From GCA-002700125 sp964434385 (lineage in GTDB: Bacteria; Chloroflexota; Dehalococcoidia; Lucifugimonadales; Lucifugimonadaceae): a stretch of DNA of 39,862 nt. The position numbers and the translations under genes are program-made. Under the pieces are notes generated by a model, which saw nothing but the letters and a program-made list of their open reading frames with translations, had not been told where the DNA came from and searched no databases. The DNA is taken from contig CAYSUW010000013.1 in NCBI GenBank assembly GCA_964434385.1, positions 1-39,862 on the forward strand, read 5' to 3'. The number at the start of each line of letters is the position of its first letter. Position 1 is the stretch's first letter. Of this stretch, positions 1 to 7,222 are shown one piece after another.

Positions 1-7
1 GCTGAGA

Positions 8-586
8 TTATTTACCCACTAGATCTATAAGATCATTACATAGCTTAAATGCTTCATTGGAATCTTCACCCTCACAAAGCATTATTACATTATTGAAAAT
101 CATGTAGTCTGCATATCTTGCAAGCCGAGGCTTCTTTGCAGCAGCAGCTAAACCAGTTTCTGATTGTGTAGAAACTACTTGTGAAGAAGCTTTTCTTTCT
201 GCGAGACCCACTCTCCACATTGTTTCTTTTCTTCCTAATACAGCATCTTCTCCTGTTGCATCCTCAGCAAAAGGAGTCCCATCTGATACAGCAGTGGAGT
301 GATCAGGGTAAAACCTCAGTTCATAATACACATCACTGTCTTCATCAGGTCCCCAGTATCCGTACCATGCTTCTGTAGCTCCTGTTAATTTTGATATGTT
401 ATATTCCTTATATTCGTTGAATCCTGCATCAAAAAAATCCTTAGAAGTGTAGATATTTCCATTGTCACGAACTTGCTCATAAACAATCTCTTCAACAACA
501 GGTTCAGGAATAATGGTCGGTTCTATATCAGACGAACAGGTTGAGAATATGATGATAACCACTAATGGAAGTAAAACTTTTTTCAT
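8..586 (-). CDS. Lipoprotein of unknown function (intact paralog)
   Basis: This is a 192 aa secreted lipoprotein. It has a positively charged start, a hydrophobic stretch at about residues 4-15 and a lipobox-like FSTC ending at Cys17, so it should be lipidated and membrane anchored. A Glu/Pro/Val-rich linker follows, then a globular domain rich in aromatic and acidic residues (YTSKDFFDAGF, GATEAWYGYWG, ELRFYPDHSTAV). Two Cys near the C-terminus (MLCEGED and KLCNDL) may form a disulfide. I do not recognise the domain. A close paralog lies at 2291-2865, and the two flank an ABC exporter gene pair on the same strand. A substrate-binding or accessory role for that transporter is possible but only inferred from position. 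The ATG at 584-586 begins a proper signal peptide, so the start is well supported. Confidence 0.8.
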   Translation of the reverse strand: MKKVLLPLVVIIIFSTCSSDIEPTIIPEPVVEEIVYEQVRDNGNIYTSKDFFDAGFNEYKEYNISKLTGATEAWYGYWGPDEDSDVYYELRFYPDHSTAVSDGTPFAEDATGEDAVLGRKETMWRVGLAERKASSQVVSTQSETGLAAAAKKPRLARYADYMIFNNVIMLCEGEDSNEAFKLCNDLIDLVGK

Positions 587-673
587 AACTCCTACATCTT
601 ATCTAATCCATTAGTAATGTGGAATTTGAGGGAATTATAGGGGTGTTGTGTGCGAGTGTAATTTGAGAACTTC

Positions 674-1402
674 TTATCTTTTGATACTTAATGAGGCTAA
701 AATAACAAATAAAGATGCAAATACGCTAAGAATTAATATTTCCTCCCCTACCACTGTAAGATTAGAACCTTGAATCATTATGGATCTTAGTCCGTTTACT
801 GCATAAGTCAAGGGTAGTATTTTTGATACATATTGCAAAATGTTGGGTAAATTTTCAACAGGTTGGATAACACCGCATAAAAAAATTTGAGGAACAATAA
901 ATAAAGGGAGAAATTGCATTACTTGAAATTCATTTTTAGCAAAGGTAGATACGAACACCCCAAAATTGACTGCAACAAGTGAGAGAAGTATCACTACTAA
1001 GAACATATGCCATATTTCTCCTTGATTGATTATATCAAGTACGAATATGCTAAAGGAAATAATAATACTTGACTGGATAAGTGCAAATAAAAAGAAGCTT
1101 AGAGAGTAACCAAGTATAATATCTATACGCCTTATAGGAGTAGTAAGTAGCCTATCTAATGTGCCTTCAGATCTTTCACGTAAAAAGCTTATTCCTGTCA
1201 AAATAAAAGTAAAAAATAATACAAATGTACAAATAAGTGCCGGGCCAACAAAGTTTAAAAGTTCTTGATTTTTATTAAAACTAACTCCTACTAAAGCCAT
1301 AACGATAAGTGGAACAGCAAAAATCATCGCAACAGATCTACGATCTCTCAGGATTTGTTTAATGATTCTTTTTGTAATACCAAATGTTCTAGCTAAGATC
1401 AT
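674..1402 (-). CDS. ABC-2 type transporter permease
   Basis: The 242 aa integral membrane protein has the ABC-2 layout: a short cytoplasmic N-terminus, about six hydrophobic segments, and a cytoplasmic loop with the characteristic FLRERSEGTLDRLLTTPI sequence near residues 73-90. This loop is typical of the DrrB/NodJ/YhhJ permeases that export lipids, drugs or polysaccharide precursors. The gene overlaps the end of the upstream ATPase gene by 14 nt, which implies translational coupling and one transporter complex. The substrate cannot be read from the sequence. The flanking lipoproteins are the only context. The family call is firm and the function is generic. Confidence 0.88.
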   Translation of the reverse strand: MILARTFGITKRIIKQILRDRRSVAMIFAVPLIVMALVGVSFNKNQELLNFVGPALICTFVLFFTFILTGISFLRERSEGTLDRLLTTPIRRIDIILGYSLSFFLFALIQSSIIISFSIFVLDIINQGEIWHMFLVVILLSLVAVNFGVFVSTFAKNEFQVMQFLPLFIVPQIFLCGVIQPVENLPNILQYVSKILPLTYAVNGLRSIMIQGSNLTVVGEEILILSVFASLFVILASLSIKR

Positions 1403-2174
1403 CGCCTAATTCCTTTGCATTAAAATAAAGAAAAGAATCCTCAAGCGTAGCATTAGGATTTCCCGTTGCAGATATCAGAGCTTTAGGCGTATCTTCTGCA
1501 ATAATACGTCCACTCTTTAGAAAAATCAGACGATCACAATGCAACGCATCATCCATAGTATGACTACTAATAAACAAAGTGATCCCTTTATCAGTGAGTT
1601 TTCTAAAATATTTCCAAAAAGATACTCGTATATCAGGGTCTAATCCTACGGTAGGTTCATCTAGCAATAAAAATTCAGGTTTATGTACTAATACGCATGC
1701 AAGGCTAACTCTTCTCTCCATTCCTCCACTTAAAGTAGAAATGGCATCATTTTTACGGTCCCATAAATCAACAGTTTTTAGAGCGGAATTTACTGCCTCA
1801 GAACGTTGTGATTTTTTCTGGATCCCATACATACGAGCAAAAAAATCAACATTATCAAAAACTGTTAAATCGTTATAAAGAGCATTCTGCTGAGGCATAT
1901 ATCCTATTTTTGATCGAATAGTATTTGTTAAATCATTATCAAAAAGTTTTATATTTCCTTTTTTAGCTTTTTCTAATCCAGAAATTAGTTTCATTATGGT
2001 TGTTTTCCCACTACCATTACCTCCCAAAAGACCTAAACTAATTCCTTTGGGAATTATTAGAGAAAAATCTTCAAATATAGATCTCTTACCGTAACTAAAA
2101 GCTATATTATTAATTTCAACAGTTATATTATTTTCTACTGATTGGGACAAATTATTTTCCTGTACATAAATCAT
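1389..2174 (-). CDS. ABC transporter ATP-binding protein
   Basis: This ATPase partners the ABC-2 permease just downstream. It carries a complete ABC cassette: Walker A GGNGSGKTT (about residues 51-59 from this start), a Q-loop GYMPQQNALY, signature LSGGMERR, Walker B FLLLDEP and the H-loop in SSHTMDD. The subfamily resembles CcmA/NatA/DrrA-type exporters with one cassette. The reading frame is open further upstream to an ATG at 2249, which would give 286 aa. That ATG lies inside a dispersed repeat and the extra 25 residues look unlike the family, so I prefer the ATG at 2172-2174. No strong Shine-Dalgarno precedes either start. Confidence 0.88.
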   Translation of the reverse strand: MIYVQENNLSQSVENNITVEINNIAFSYGKRSIFEDFSLIIPKGISLGLLGGNGSGKTTIMKLISGLEKAKKGNIKLFDNDLTNTIRSKIGYMPQQNALYNDLTVFDNVDFFARMYGIQKKSQRSEAVNSALKTVDLWDRKNDAISTLSGGMERRVSLACVLVHKPEFLLLDEPTVGLDPDIRVSFWKYFRKLTDKGITLFISSHTMDDALHCDRLIFLKSGRIIAEDTPKALISATGNPNATLEDSFLYFNAKELGDDLS

Positions 2175-2237
2175 ATAATATTTTTCATACTTGCGTAATT
2201 TTATCTTATTCAGATATTTATTTGGAATTGATTGAGT

Positions 2238-2289
2238 GCCGATAGGCATTGGGGGGCATATGTAAATATATATGTGGGCGAGTGCTGAG
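2238..2289. repeat. Dispersed intergenic repeat, copy A
   Basis: This copy starts with GCCGATAGGCATTGGGG, runs through the core GTAAATATATATG (2262-2274) and ends with GTGGGCGAGTGCTGAG. The first 18 bases are identical to the copy at 39826, and the core is identical in copies A and B. It sits between the ABC ATPase start and the stop codon of the frameshifted lipoprotein. The first bases of the window (GCTGAG, just 3' of the other lipoprotein gene) match the right end of this copy. An AT-rich sequence at 2213-2220 is a weak inverted partner of the core. Confidence 0.75.
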
Positions 2290-2290
2290 G

Positions 2291-2865
2291 TTATCTACTG
2301 ACTAGATCTATAAGATCATTACATAACTTAAATGCTTCTTTCGAGTCTTCACCTTCACAAAGCATTATTACATTATTGAAAATCATGTAGTCTGCATATT
2401 TTGCGGTTACTTTTTCTTCAAGTATTTTTTTATTACCACTTCGTGCGTGAAAATTTCCAGAAATTTTCCTTTCAGCTAAACCTACTCTCCACATAGTATC
2501 TTTTCTACCTAAATTAGCATCTTCTCCCGTAGCATCTTTAGCAAAAGGAGTTCCATCTGATACAGCTGTGGAATGATCAGGGTAAAATCTTAATTCATAA
2601 TATTTTACTGATTGGAAATCATCCATATTCTCTCCCCAGTACCCGTACCATGCTTCAGTAGCTCCAGTAAGTTTTGATACGTTATATTCCTTGTATTCTT
2701 CAAATCCAGCATCAAAAAAATCCTTGGATGTATATATTTTTTCATTATCTATTATTTGTTCCAAAACTTCTTCAACAACAGATTCGGGAGTAGGCGTTGA
2801 TATTACCTCGGCAGAGCAGGCTGATGTAATTATGATAGCTAGTGTTATCAGGGGTATTTTTTCAT
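2291..2865 (-). pseudogene. Frameshifted lipoprotein paralog
   Basis: The body of this gene is a close copy of the lipoprotein at 8-586, sharing YTSKDFFDAGF, LTGATEAWYGYWG, FYPDHSTAVSDGTPFA and the C-terminal MLCEGEDS and KLCNDLIDLV. The start expected by homology is the ATG at 2863-2865, followed by a run of six A (2857-2862 on the plus strand as T). In that frame translation stops after MKKYP. One extra A would restore a signal peptide, KIPLITLAIIITSACSAE, with a lipobox Cys. The gene is therefore either a recent pseudogene, a sequencing or assembly error in a homopolymer, or expressed by slippage on the A run. An internal TTG start at 2764 would give a 157 aa cytoplasmic fragment, which is unlikely to be the native product. 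Confidence 0.75.
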
Positions 2866-2891
2866 AAATTTTATCTTATATGAAATTTGAA

Positions 2892-4529
2892 TTAATTTTC
2901 TTTAAGAAGATCTTGAGCCCAATAATATTGGCTAGAAGTATGAACTAAATTCTTAGGATTGTTATCAAATACTTGCCTTAATGTAGTTTTTTCGATAAGT
3001 CTTTTTGGACCTGGAGCATCCCAGTTCACTCGTGACCTTGCTTCATCTTCGCTAGAAAAACTTATGATTTGCCCCTCATTATCTCTTATAGACCATAATT
3101 CCGTATTTGGTGATACTGTATAATCACTTACTGTTTTAATGAAAGGTTCTATTCTTTCTCGTGTAGATCCATGATCCTCAAGGAATTTTACAATTTGATT
3201 TCGGAAATCCTCACTCACATCCGAATAATTATCTATGATATTGTTTTCTTGTCCAGGGTCATTTTCCAAATCATACAATTCTGATTGTTCACCTATTGGA
3301 GAACAAATGTAAGCCCATTTATCTGTAGTCAGTGTAATGGGATCTACTGATCTAGAAGATGTAGCCCAACCATCGAACAAAAATCCACTTGATAAGGGAG
3401 TGTTATCTTTCTCCATAGGAGGAAATCGAGACGAAATAGCTATATTACGAATTGCCTTGACATCTTTATCGTTTACCAAAGGCCACAAAGATTTCCCTTC
3501 ATAATTCTCGGTTTCCGGTAAATCCAAAAATTCAATTATAGTTGGCAAGAGATCTGGTGGTTGTACTAAACCGTTTACATGAGACCCTGCCCCCAAACCA
3601 TCAGGGTGACGGATAATTAAAGGAATACGGGTAGTCTCTTCGTATAAACGCCCTAGCTCTCCTGCTGGTTTACCCTGCAAATCATGTTCACCAAAAAGAT
3701 GCCCATGGTCTGTTGTCCAAATAATTAAAGTATCCTTTAGTAATCCTAGTTTCTCTATAGTAGCAAACAATTTGCCGACCCACCTATCCACTAGAGTTAC
3801 TTTTCCAGCATATAATGCTTGTACCGATTCGAGCTCTTGTTGAGTCATATAATTTGATCGACCATAAACAGGATAGATTATACGATCTCCTGTGTATTCT
3901 GGGTTTTTATAAAGATTCCAATCATTATCGGGTGGATCAAATGGTTCATGAGGATCCCACATATCAACCCACAACATGAATTTATCCAAATTAGCATTAG
4001 TCTCAAGCCATTCTATTGAAGCTTTGATAGAACGAGCTACAGGATATTCTTCTTCATTATGACGATTAGCTTGATTCCTAATATAGTTAACCAGATTTTG
4101 AGGTCGGAAAATCTTATGCGCCTCAGCAGGTAGCCTAAGAGATATAGAAGGGTCTGTAATAAATGGATCAGAGTGCTGACCTCTAATCCACCAAAAAGCT
4201 GAATAACCTTTGGTATAATTGAATTCATGCATTTCTAGCATAGGAGTGTCATGGATGAGCATACTAGTAAACCCATATTTCCCTAATATCTCAGCAACAG
4301 TAACGTCTTTCTGATCCAAAGGCTGCCATCCTCTAAAAGGAAATCCGAATCTTCCTGTATTCATGTCCCATCTGTTGGGGACAGTAGGATATGAGGCAAT
4401 ATAAGCTTGATCAAAAATGATAGATTCTTGGGCAAATTTATCTAAATTGGGAGTATGTATCCAATTATTACCATAACATCCTAAATGATCTCGACGGAAG
4501 CTATCATTTACTATGACAATTACATTCAT
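2892..4529 (-). CDS. Sulfatase-fold hydrolase (alkaline phosphatase superfamily)
   Basis: This 545 aa protein belongs to the sulfatase/phosphodiesterase branch of the alkaline phosphatase superfamily. Visible landmarks are the N-terminal metal-binding strand VIVNDSFRRDHLGCYG (Asp9), TPNLDKFA, a mid-protein DMWDPHEPFDPP (189-200) and the second metal site TTDHGHLFGEHD (272-283). At the nucleophile position the CxPSR signature reads T49-V-P-N-R, so the Cys or Ser that is converted to formylglycine is replaced by Thr. Thr is the nucleophile in related phosphodiesterases, so this may hydrolyse phosphate or phosphonate esters, or be a divergent sulfatase. No signal peptide is visible, so it is probably cytoplasmic. 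The start is supported by AAAGGAT upstream of the ATG. Confidence 0.9.
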   Translation of the reverse strand: MNVIVIVNDSFRRDHLGCYGNNWIHTPNLDKFAQESIIFDQAYIASYPTVPNRWDMNTGRFGFPFRGWQPLDQKDVTVAEILGKYGFTSMLIHDTPMLEMHEFNYTKGYSAFWWIRGQHSDPFITDPSISLRLPAEAHKIFRPQNLVNYIRNQANRHNEEEYPVARSIKASIEWLETNANLDKFMLWVDMWDPHEPFDPPDNDWNLYKNPEYTGDRIIYPVYGRSNYMTQQELESVQALYAGKVTLVDRWVGKLFATIEKLGLLKDTLIIWTTDHGHLFGEHDLQGKPAGELGRLYEETTRIPLIIRHPDGLGAGSHVNGLVQPPDLLPTIIEFLDLPETENYEGKSLWPLVNDKDVKAIRNIAISSRFPPMEKDNTPLSSGFLFDGWATSSRSVDPITLTTDKWAYICSPIGEQSELYDLENDPGQENNIIDNYSDVSEDFRNQIVKFLEDHGSTRERIEPFIKTVSDYTVSPNTELWSIRDNEGQIISFSSEDEARSRVNWDAPGPKRLIEKTTLRQVFDNNPKNLVHTSSQYYWAQDLLKEN

Positions 4530-4596
4530 TATTATCCTTTTTTCATATATATACCTACATATTATCTAATTTATATATTTATGTGGAAATAAGTAT

Positions 4597-4652
4597 CGCC
4601 GTCAGGTGTTGAGCGGTATATGTAAATATATATGTGGGTGTCGAGTACTAAG
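4597..4652. repeat. Dispersed intergenic repeat, copy B
   Basis: The second copy of the dispersed element lies in the divergent gap between the sulfatase-fold gene and the carboxyltransferase gene. It shares GCCG..AGG..TTG.G.GG, the exact core ATATGTAAATATATATGTGGG (here in 4619-4638) and the end CGAGT.CT.AG with copy A. About 45 bp to its left, TATATATTTA (near 4572-4582) is the reverse complement of part of the core, so the whole could fold as a hairpin with a GC-richer loop. Confidence 0.7.
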
Positions 4653-4746
4653 AATTATTTTTATATTTTCACAAAATCGTATTCATTCTCCAAATGCGAT
4701 TGAGGACTATTAATTACATTTTTAATCAAAAAAAAACAAAATTCCT

Positions 4747-4752
4747 TATAAT
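4747..4752 (+). promoter_or_regulatory. Possible -10 box (TATAAT) of a leaderless transcript
   Basis: A perfect TATAAT ends 6 nt before the ATG at 4759, so transcription would begin at or within a base or two of the start codon. No convincing -35 hexamer is found at normal spacing, and no Shine-Dalgarno precedes the ATG. This is what a leaderless mRNA would look like. In such AT-rich DNA a chance match is possible. Confidence 0.45.
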
Positions 4753-4758
4753 GCCTTT

Positions 4759-6285
4759 ATGAAAAAAATTAATTTTATGGATACTTCTTTTCGAGATGGG
4801 TTTCAGTCATGTTATGGAGCTAGAGTCAAAACAGAGGATTTTACACCAATATTAAAAGCTGCTGTTGAAGTAGGTAATAATAATTTTGAAATTGGTGGTG
4901 GAGCAAGATTTCAAAGTCTTTATTTTTATTGCCAAGAAGATGCTTTTGATATGATGGATAAATCTCGAGAAATTGTAGGGAAAGATATAAATTTACAAAC
5001 TTTAGCAAGAGGTACAAACGTTGTAGGATTAGAATCTCAATCGAGAGATATAATTGATCTTCATGCAAAATTATTTAAAAAACATGGTATTTCTACTATA
5101 AGAAATTTTGATGCCCTTATGGACATTAGAAATTTATCTTATTCAGGTGAATGTATTACTAATGCAGGGCTAAATCATCAAATTGTTATTGCACTGATGG
5201 GATTACCACCAAGTTTAAATGAGAAATATTTTCATTCTGCAGATTTCTATACTGAAAAAATAAATGAAATATTAAAAGCTGATATTCCATTTGATAGTTT
5301 AGCGTTTAAGGACGCATCAGGAACTACACCTCCATCCATTGTTTATGATTGTGTAAAAAATGCTAGGAAATTATTACCCAAAGAAACAATGATTCAATTC
5401 CACACCCATGACACAGCAGGTATGGCTATCTCAAGTAATATGGCAGCAATAGAAGCTGGAGCAGATATGATCGATTTAGCAATGGCACCTGTAAGTGGAG
5501 GAACTTCTCAAACAGATATTTTAACTATGTGGCAGGCATTGAGAGGTACTGAATACACCTTGGATATAGATGAAGAAAAAATTTTGGAAGTAGAAAAAAT
5601 TTTTATAGAACAAATGAAAAAATATTATCTTCCACCAGAAGCAACAGAAGTTAACCCTGTAATTCCTTTTTCCCCTATGCCAGGAGGAGCTCTTACAGCA
5701 AACACACAAATGATGCGAGATAATGGAACTCTAGATCTTTTTGGTAAGGTTATTGAAAATATGAGAGAAGTTGTAGCAAAAGGTGGGTTTGGAACCTCTG
5801 TTACTCCTGTTTCTCAATTTTATTTTCAACAAGCTTTTATTAATACTATGGAAGAAAAATGGTCAAAAATTTCTGAAAATTATGGAAAAATGATTCTTGG
5901 TTATTTTGGTAAAACTCCTACAGACCCAGACCCTGAAATTATGAAAATTGCATCAGAGCAGTTGTCTTTAAAACTCACTAAAGAAGATGTTCATGACTTA
6001 AATGATGAAAACCCTAATTTAGGCATTGAATATAATAAAAAATTGCTTGAGGAAAAGAATTTAGAAATCACAGATGAGAATATTTTTATATCTGCTACTT
6101 GTGGAGATAAAGGATTAGCTTTCTTAGAAGGTAAAAGTGAACTGGGTGTAAGATATACTAAAGATATGGAAAAAGTCAAAGTTGATACAAATTCTTCAGA
6201 AGATAAAAGTGTTAGCAAAAAATCTTCTAAGGCAACTGTATCCATTGATGGCAATGTATATGAAGTAACAATCTATTCAAAATAA
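4759..6285 (+). CDS. Pyruvate/oxaloacetate carboxyltransferase subunit without biotin domain
   Basis: The 508 aa protein is a biotin-dependent carboxyltransferase of the OadA/PycB/HMGL-like TIM-barrel family. It transfers CO2 between carboxybiotin and pyruvate or a similar acid. Landmarks are DTSFRDGFQS at residues 8-17, the carboxylated-lysine segment FKDASGTTPP, the metal-binding HTHDTAG and the PMPGGALTAN motif that opens the second domain. The C-terminus reaches ATVSIDGNVYEVTIYSK, which in fused homologs is the linker before the biotinyl domain, and then stops. No MKM biotinylation motif is present here or in the 28 nt behind the gene. A separate biotin carrier and a biotin carboxylase must be encoded elsewhere if it is a normal carboxylase. 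Methylmalonyl-CoA-type decarboxylase activity is an alternative. Confidence 0.88.
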   Translation: MKKINFMDTSFRDGFQSCYGARVKTEDFTPILKAAVEVGNNNFEIGGGARFQSLYFYCQEDAFDMMDKSREIVGKDINLQTLARGTNVVGLESQSRDIIDLHAKLFKKHGISTIRNFDALMDIRNLSYSGECITNAGLNHQIVIALMGLPPSLNEKYFHSADFYTEKINEILKADIPFDSLAFKDASGTTPPSIVYDCVKNARKLLPKETMIQFHTHDTAGMAISSNMAAIEAGADMIDLAMAPVSGGTSQTDILTMWQALRGTEYTLDIDEEKILEVEKIFIEQMKKYYLPPEATEVNPVIPFSPMPGGALTANTQMMRDNGTLDLFGKVIENMREVVAKGGFGTSVTPVSQFYFQQAFINTMEEKWSKISENYGKMILGYFGKTPTDPDPEIMKIASEQLSLKLTKEDVHDLNDENPNLGIEYNKKLLEEKNLEITDENIFISATCGDKGLAFLEGKSELGVRYTKDMEKVKVDTNSSEDKSVSKKSSKATVSIDGNVYEVTIYSK

Positions 6286-6313
6286 TGATTTTTTTATAAC
6301 CAAATATAAATTT

Positions 6314-7192
6314 TTACCAATCAGCTGAATCTCTCCAAGAATATTTTGGCTCCCAACCTAATATTTCTTTAGCTTTTGTAATATCTAATAGTGTTCCGAA
6401 TTCTTCAATTTCTTTTTTATAAGCGACATTGGGAAATAATTCACTAGTTGCATCTTTACTAGGGATGTCCAGGATTGTGTCTTTTCCATTGATGAAGAAT
6501 GCTTCATGTCCTGTCCAATTCCCTTCTATGCTCATTACACATGCTGACGCAGCATCTCTTCTATCAGTCCATGCCCAGAATCCAGCTGCGGCATGTCCAG
6601 TCATATTTTTTTTGTTTCCATTTTTTAGGAATTCTTTTGACATTTTTTCATCCCATAATGCATGAAATCTCATACTTGAAATTTGTACAGTTCTTTTTCT
6701 TGCGAAGGATTCTGCCATTTCTTCTCCAAGCCATTTGGTTAAACTATAAACGTCCTTATTTCTTGTAGGATGATTTTCATCAATTGGAAAGTATTTAGGT
6801 GCTATTGGGGATTCTCCCCAAAGAGTAGCAGGCCATCCTGCACCTAAAGCATTTACTGAAGAGGCTAGTACTATTTTTCCTATTCCTTTCTCTTCTGCGG
6901 CTTGCAATACATTAAAAGTAGAAAGCATATTTACTCGGAAAATTTCTTCATTGGGAATTACTCCTGGAGAAGGAATAGCAGCTAGATGTATTATTGCTTC
7001 ACATTCTTCAGTTGCAAAAATTGTTTCTCCGTAGTCAGTGAAATTTATTTTCTTAAATTTTACTTTTGAGTTTTCTAAGTTTTGATGTGATTCTATTAAA
7101 TCTCCATTCACAACTTGATGATTTCTTTTAACAAGTTCTTTTATTACGTATTTTCCTGCTCTTCCACTTCCTCCAGTAACTAGTACTTTCAT
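6314..7192 (-). CDS. NAD-dependent epimerase/dehydratase family protein
   Basis: This 292 aa extended short-chain dehydrogenase has the Rossmann glycine motif TGGSGRAG at residues 7-14, an Asp (GDL) after beta-2 for NAD ribose binding, AIIHLAAIPSP, and the catalytic YSLTK (YxxxK) near residues 148-152. The family interconverts nucleotide sugars or oxidises sugar acids. The rather short protein ending at SWRDSADW is typical of uronate dehydrogenase-like or general sugar epimerase members. It lies 30 nt behind the MFS transporter gene on the same strand, so the two are probably co-transcribed. The start ATG is preceded by AAGGAG-like GGAGCAAAT, which gives a credible ribosome site. Confidence 0.88.
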   Translation of the reverse strand: MKVLVTGGSGRAGKYVIKELVKRNHQVVNGDLIESHQNLENSKVKFKKINFTDYGETIFATEECEAIIHLAAIPSPGVIPNEEIFRVNMLSTFNVLQAAEEKGIGKIVLASSVNALGAGWPATLWGESPIAPKYFPIDENHPTRNKDVYSLTKWLGEEMAESFARKRTVQISSMRFHALWDEKMSKEFLKNGNKKNMTGHAAAGFWAWTDRRDAASACVMSIEGNWTGHEAFFINGKDTILDIPSKDATSELFPNVAYKKEIEEFGTLLDITKAKEILGWEPKYSWRDSADW

Positions 7193-7222
7193 TATTTGCT
7201 CCTTAAATTTCTCTTCGAATAA

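Noticed and set aside
600..665. Possible further copy of the dispersed repeat upstream of lipoprotein 1
   Set aside because: Only GCGAGTG and a few flanking bases match, which is too little to call a copy.
2175..2249. 25-residue N-terminal extension of the ABC ATPase
   Set aside because: The ATG lies inside dispersed repeat copy A and the residues have no counterpart in ABC ATPases.
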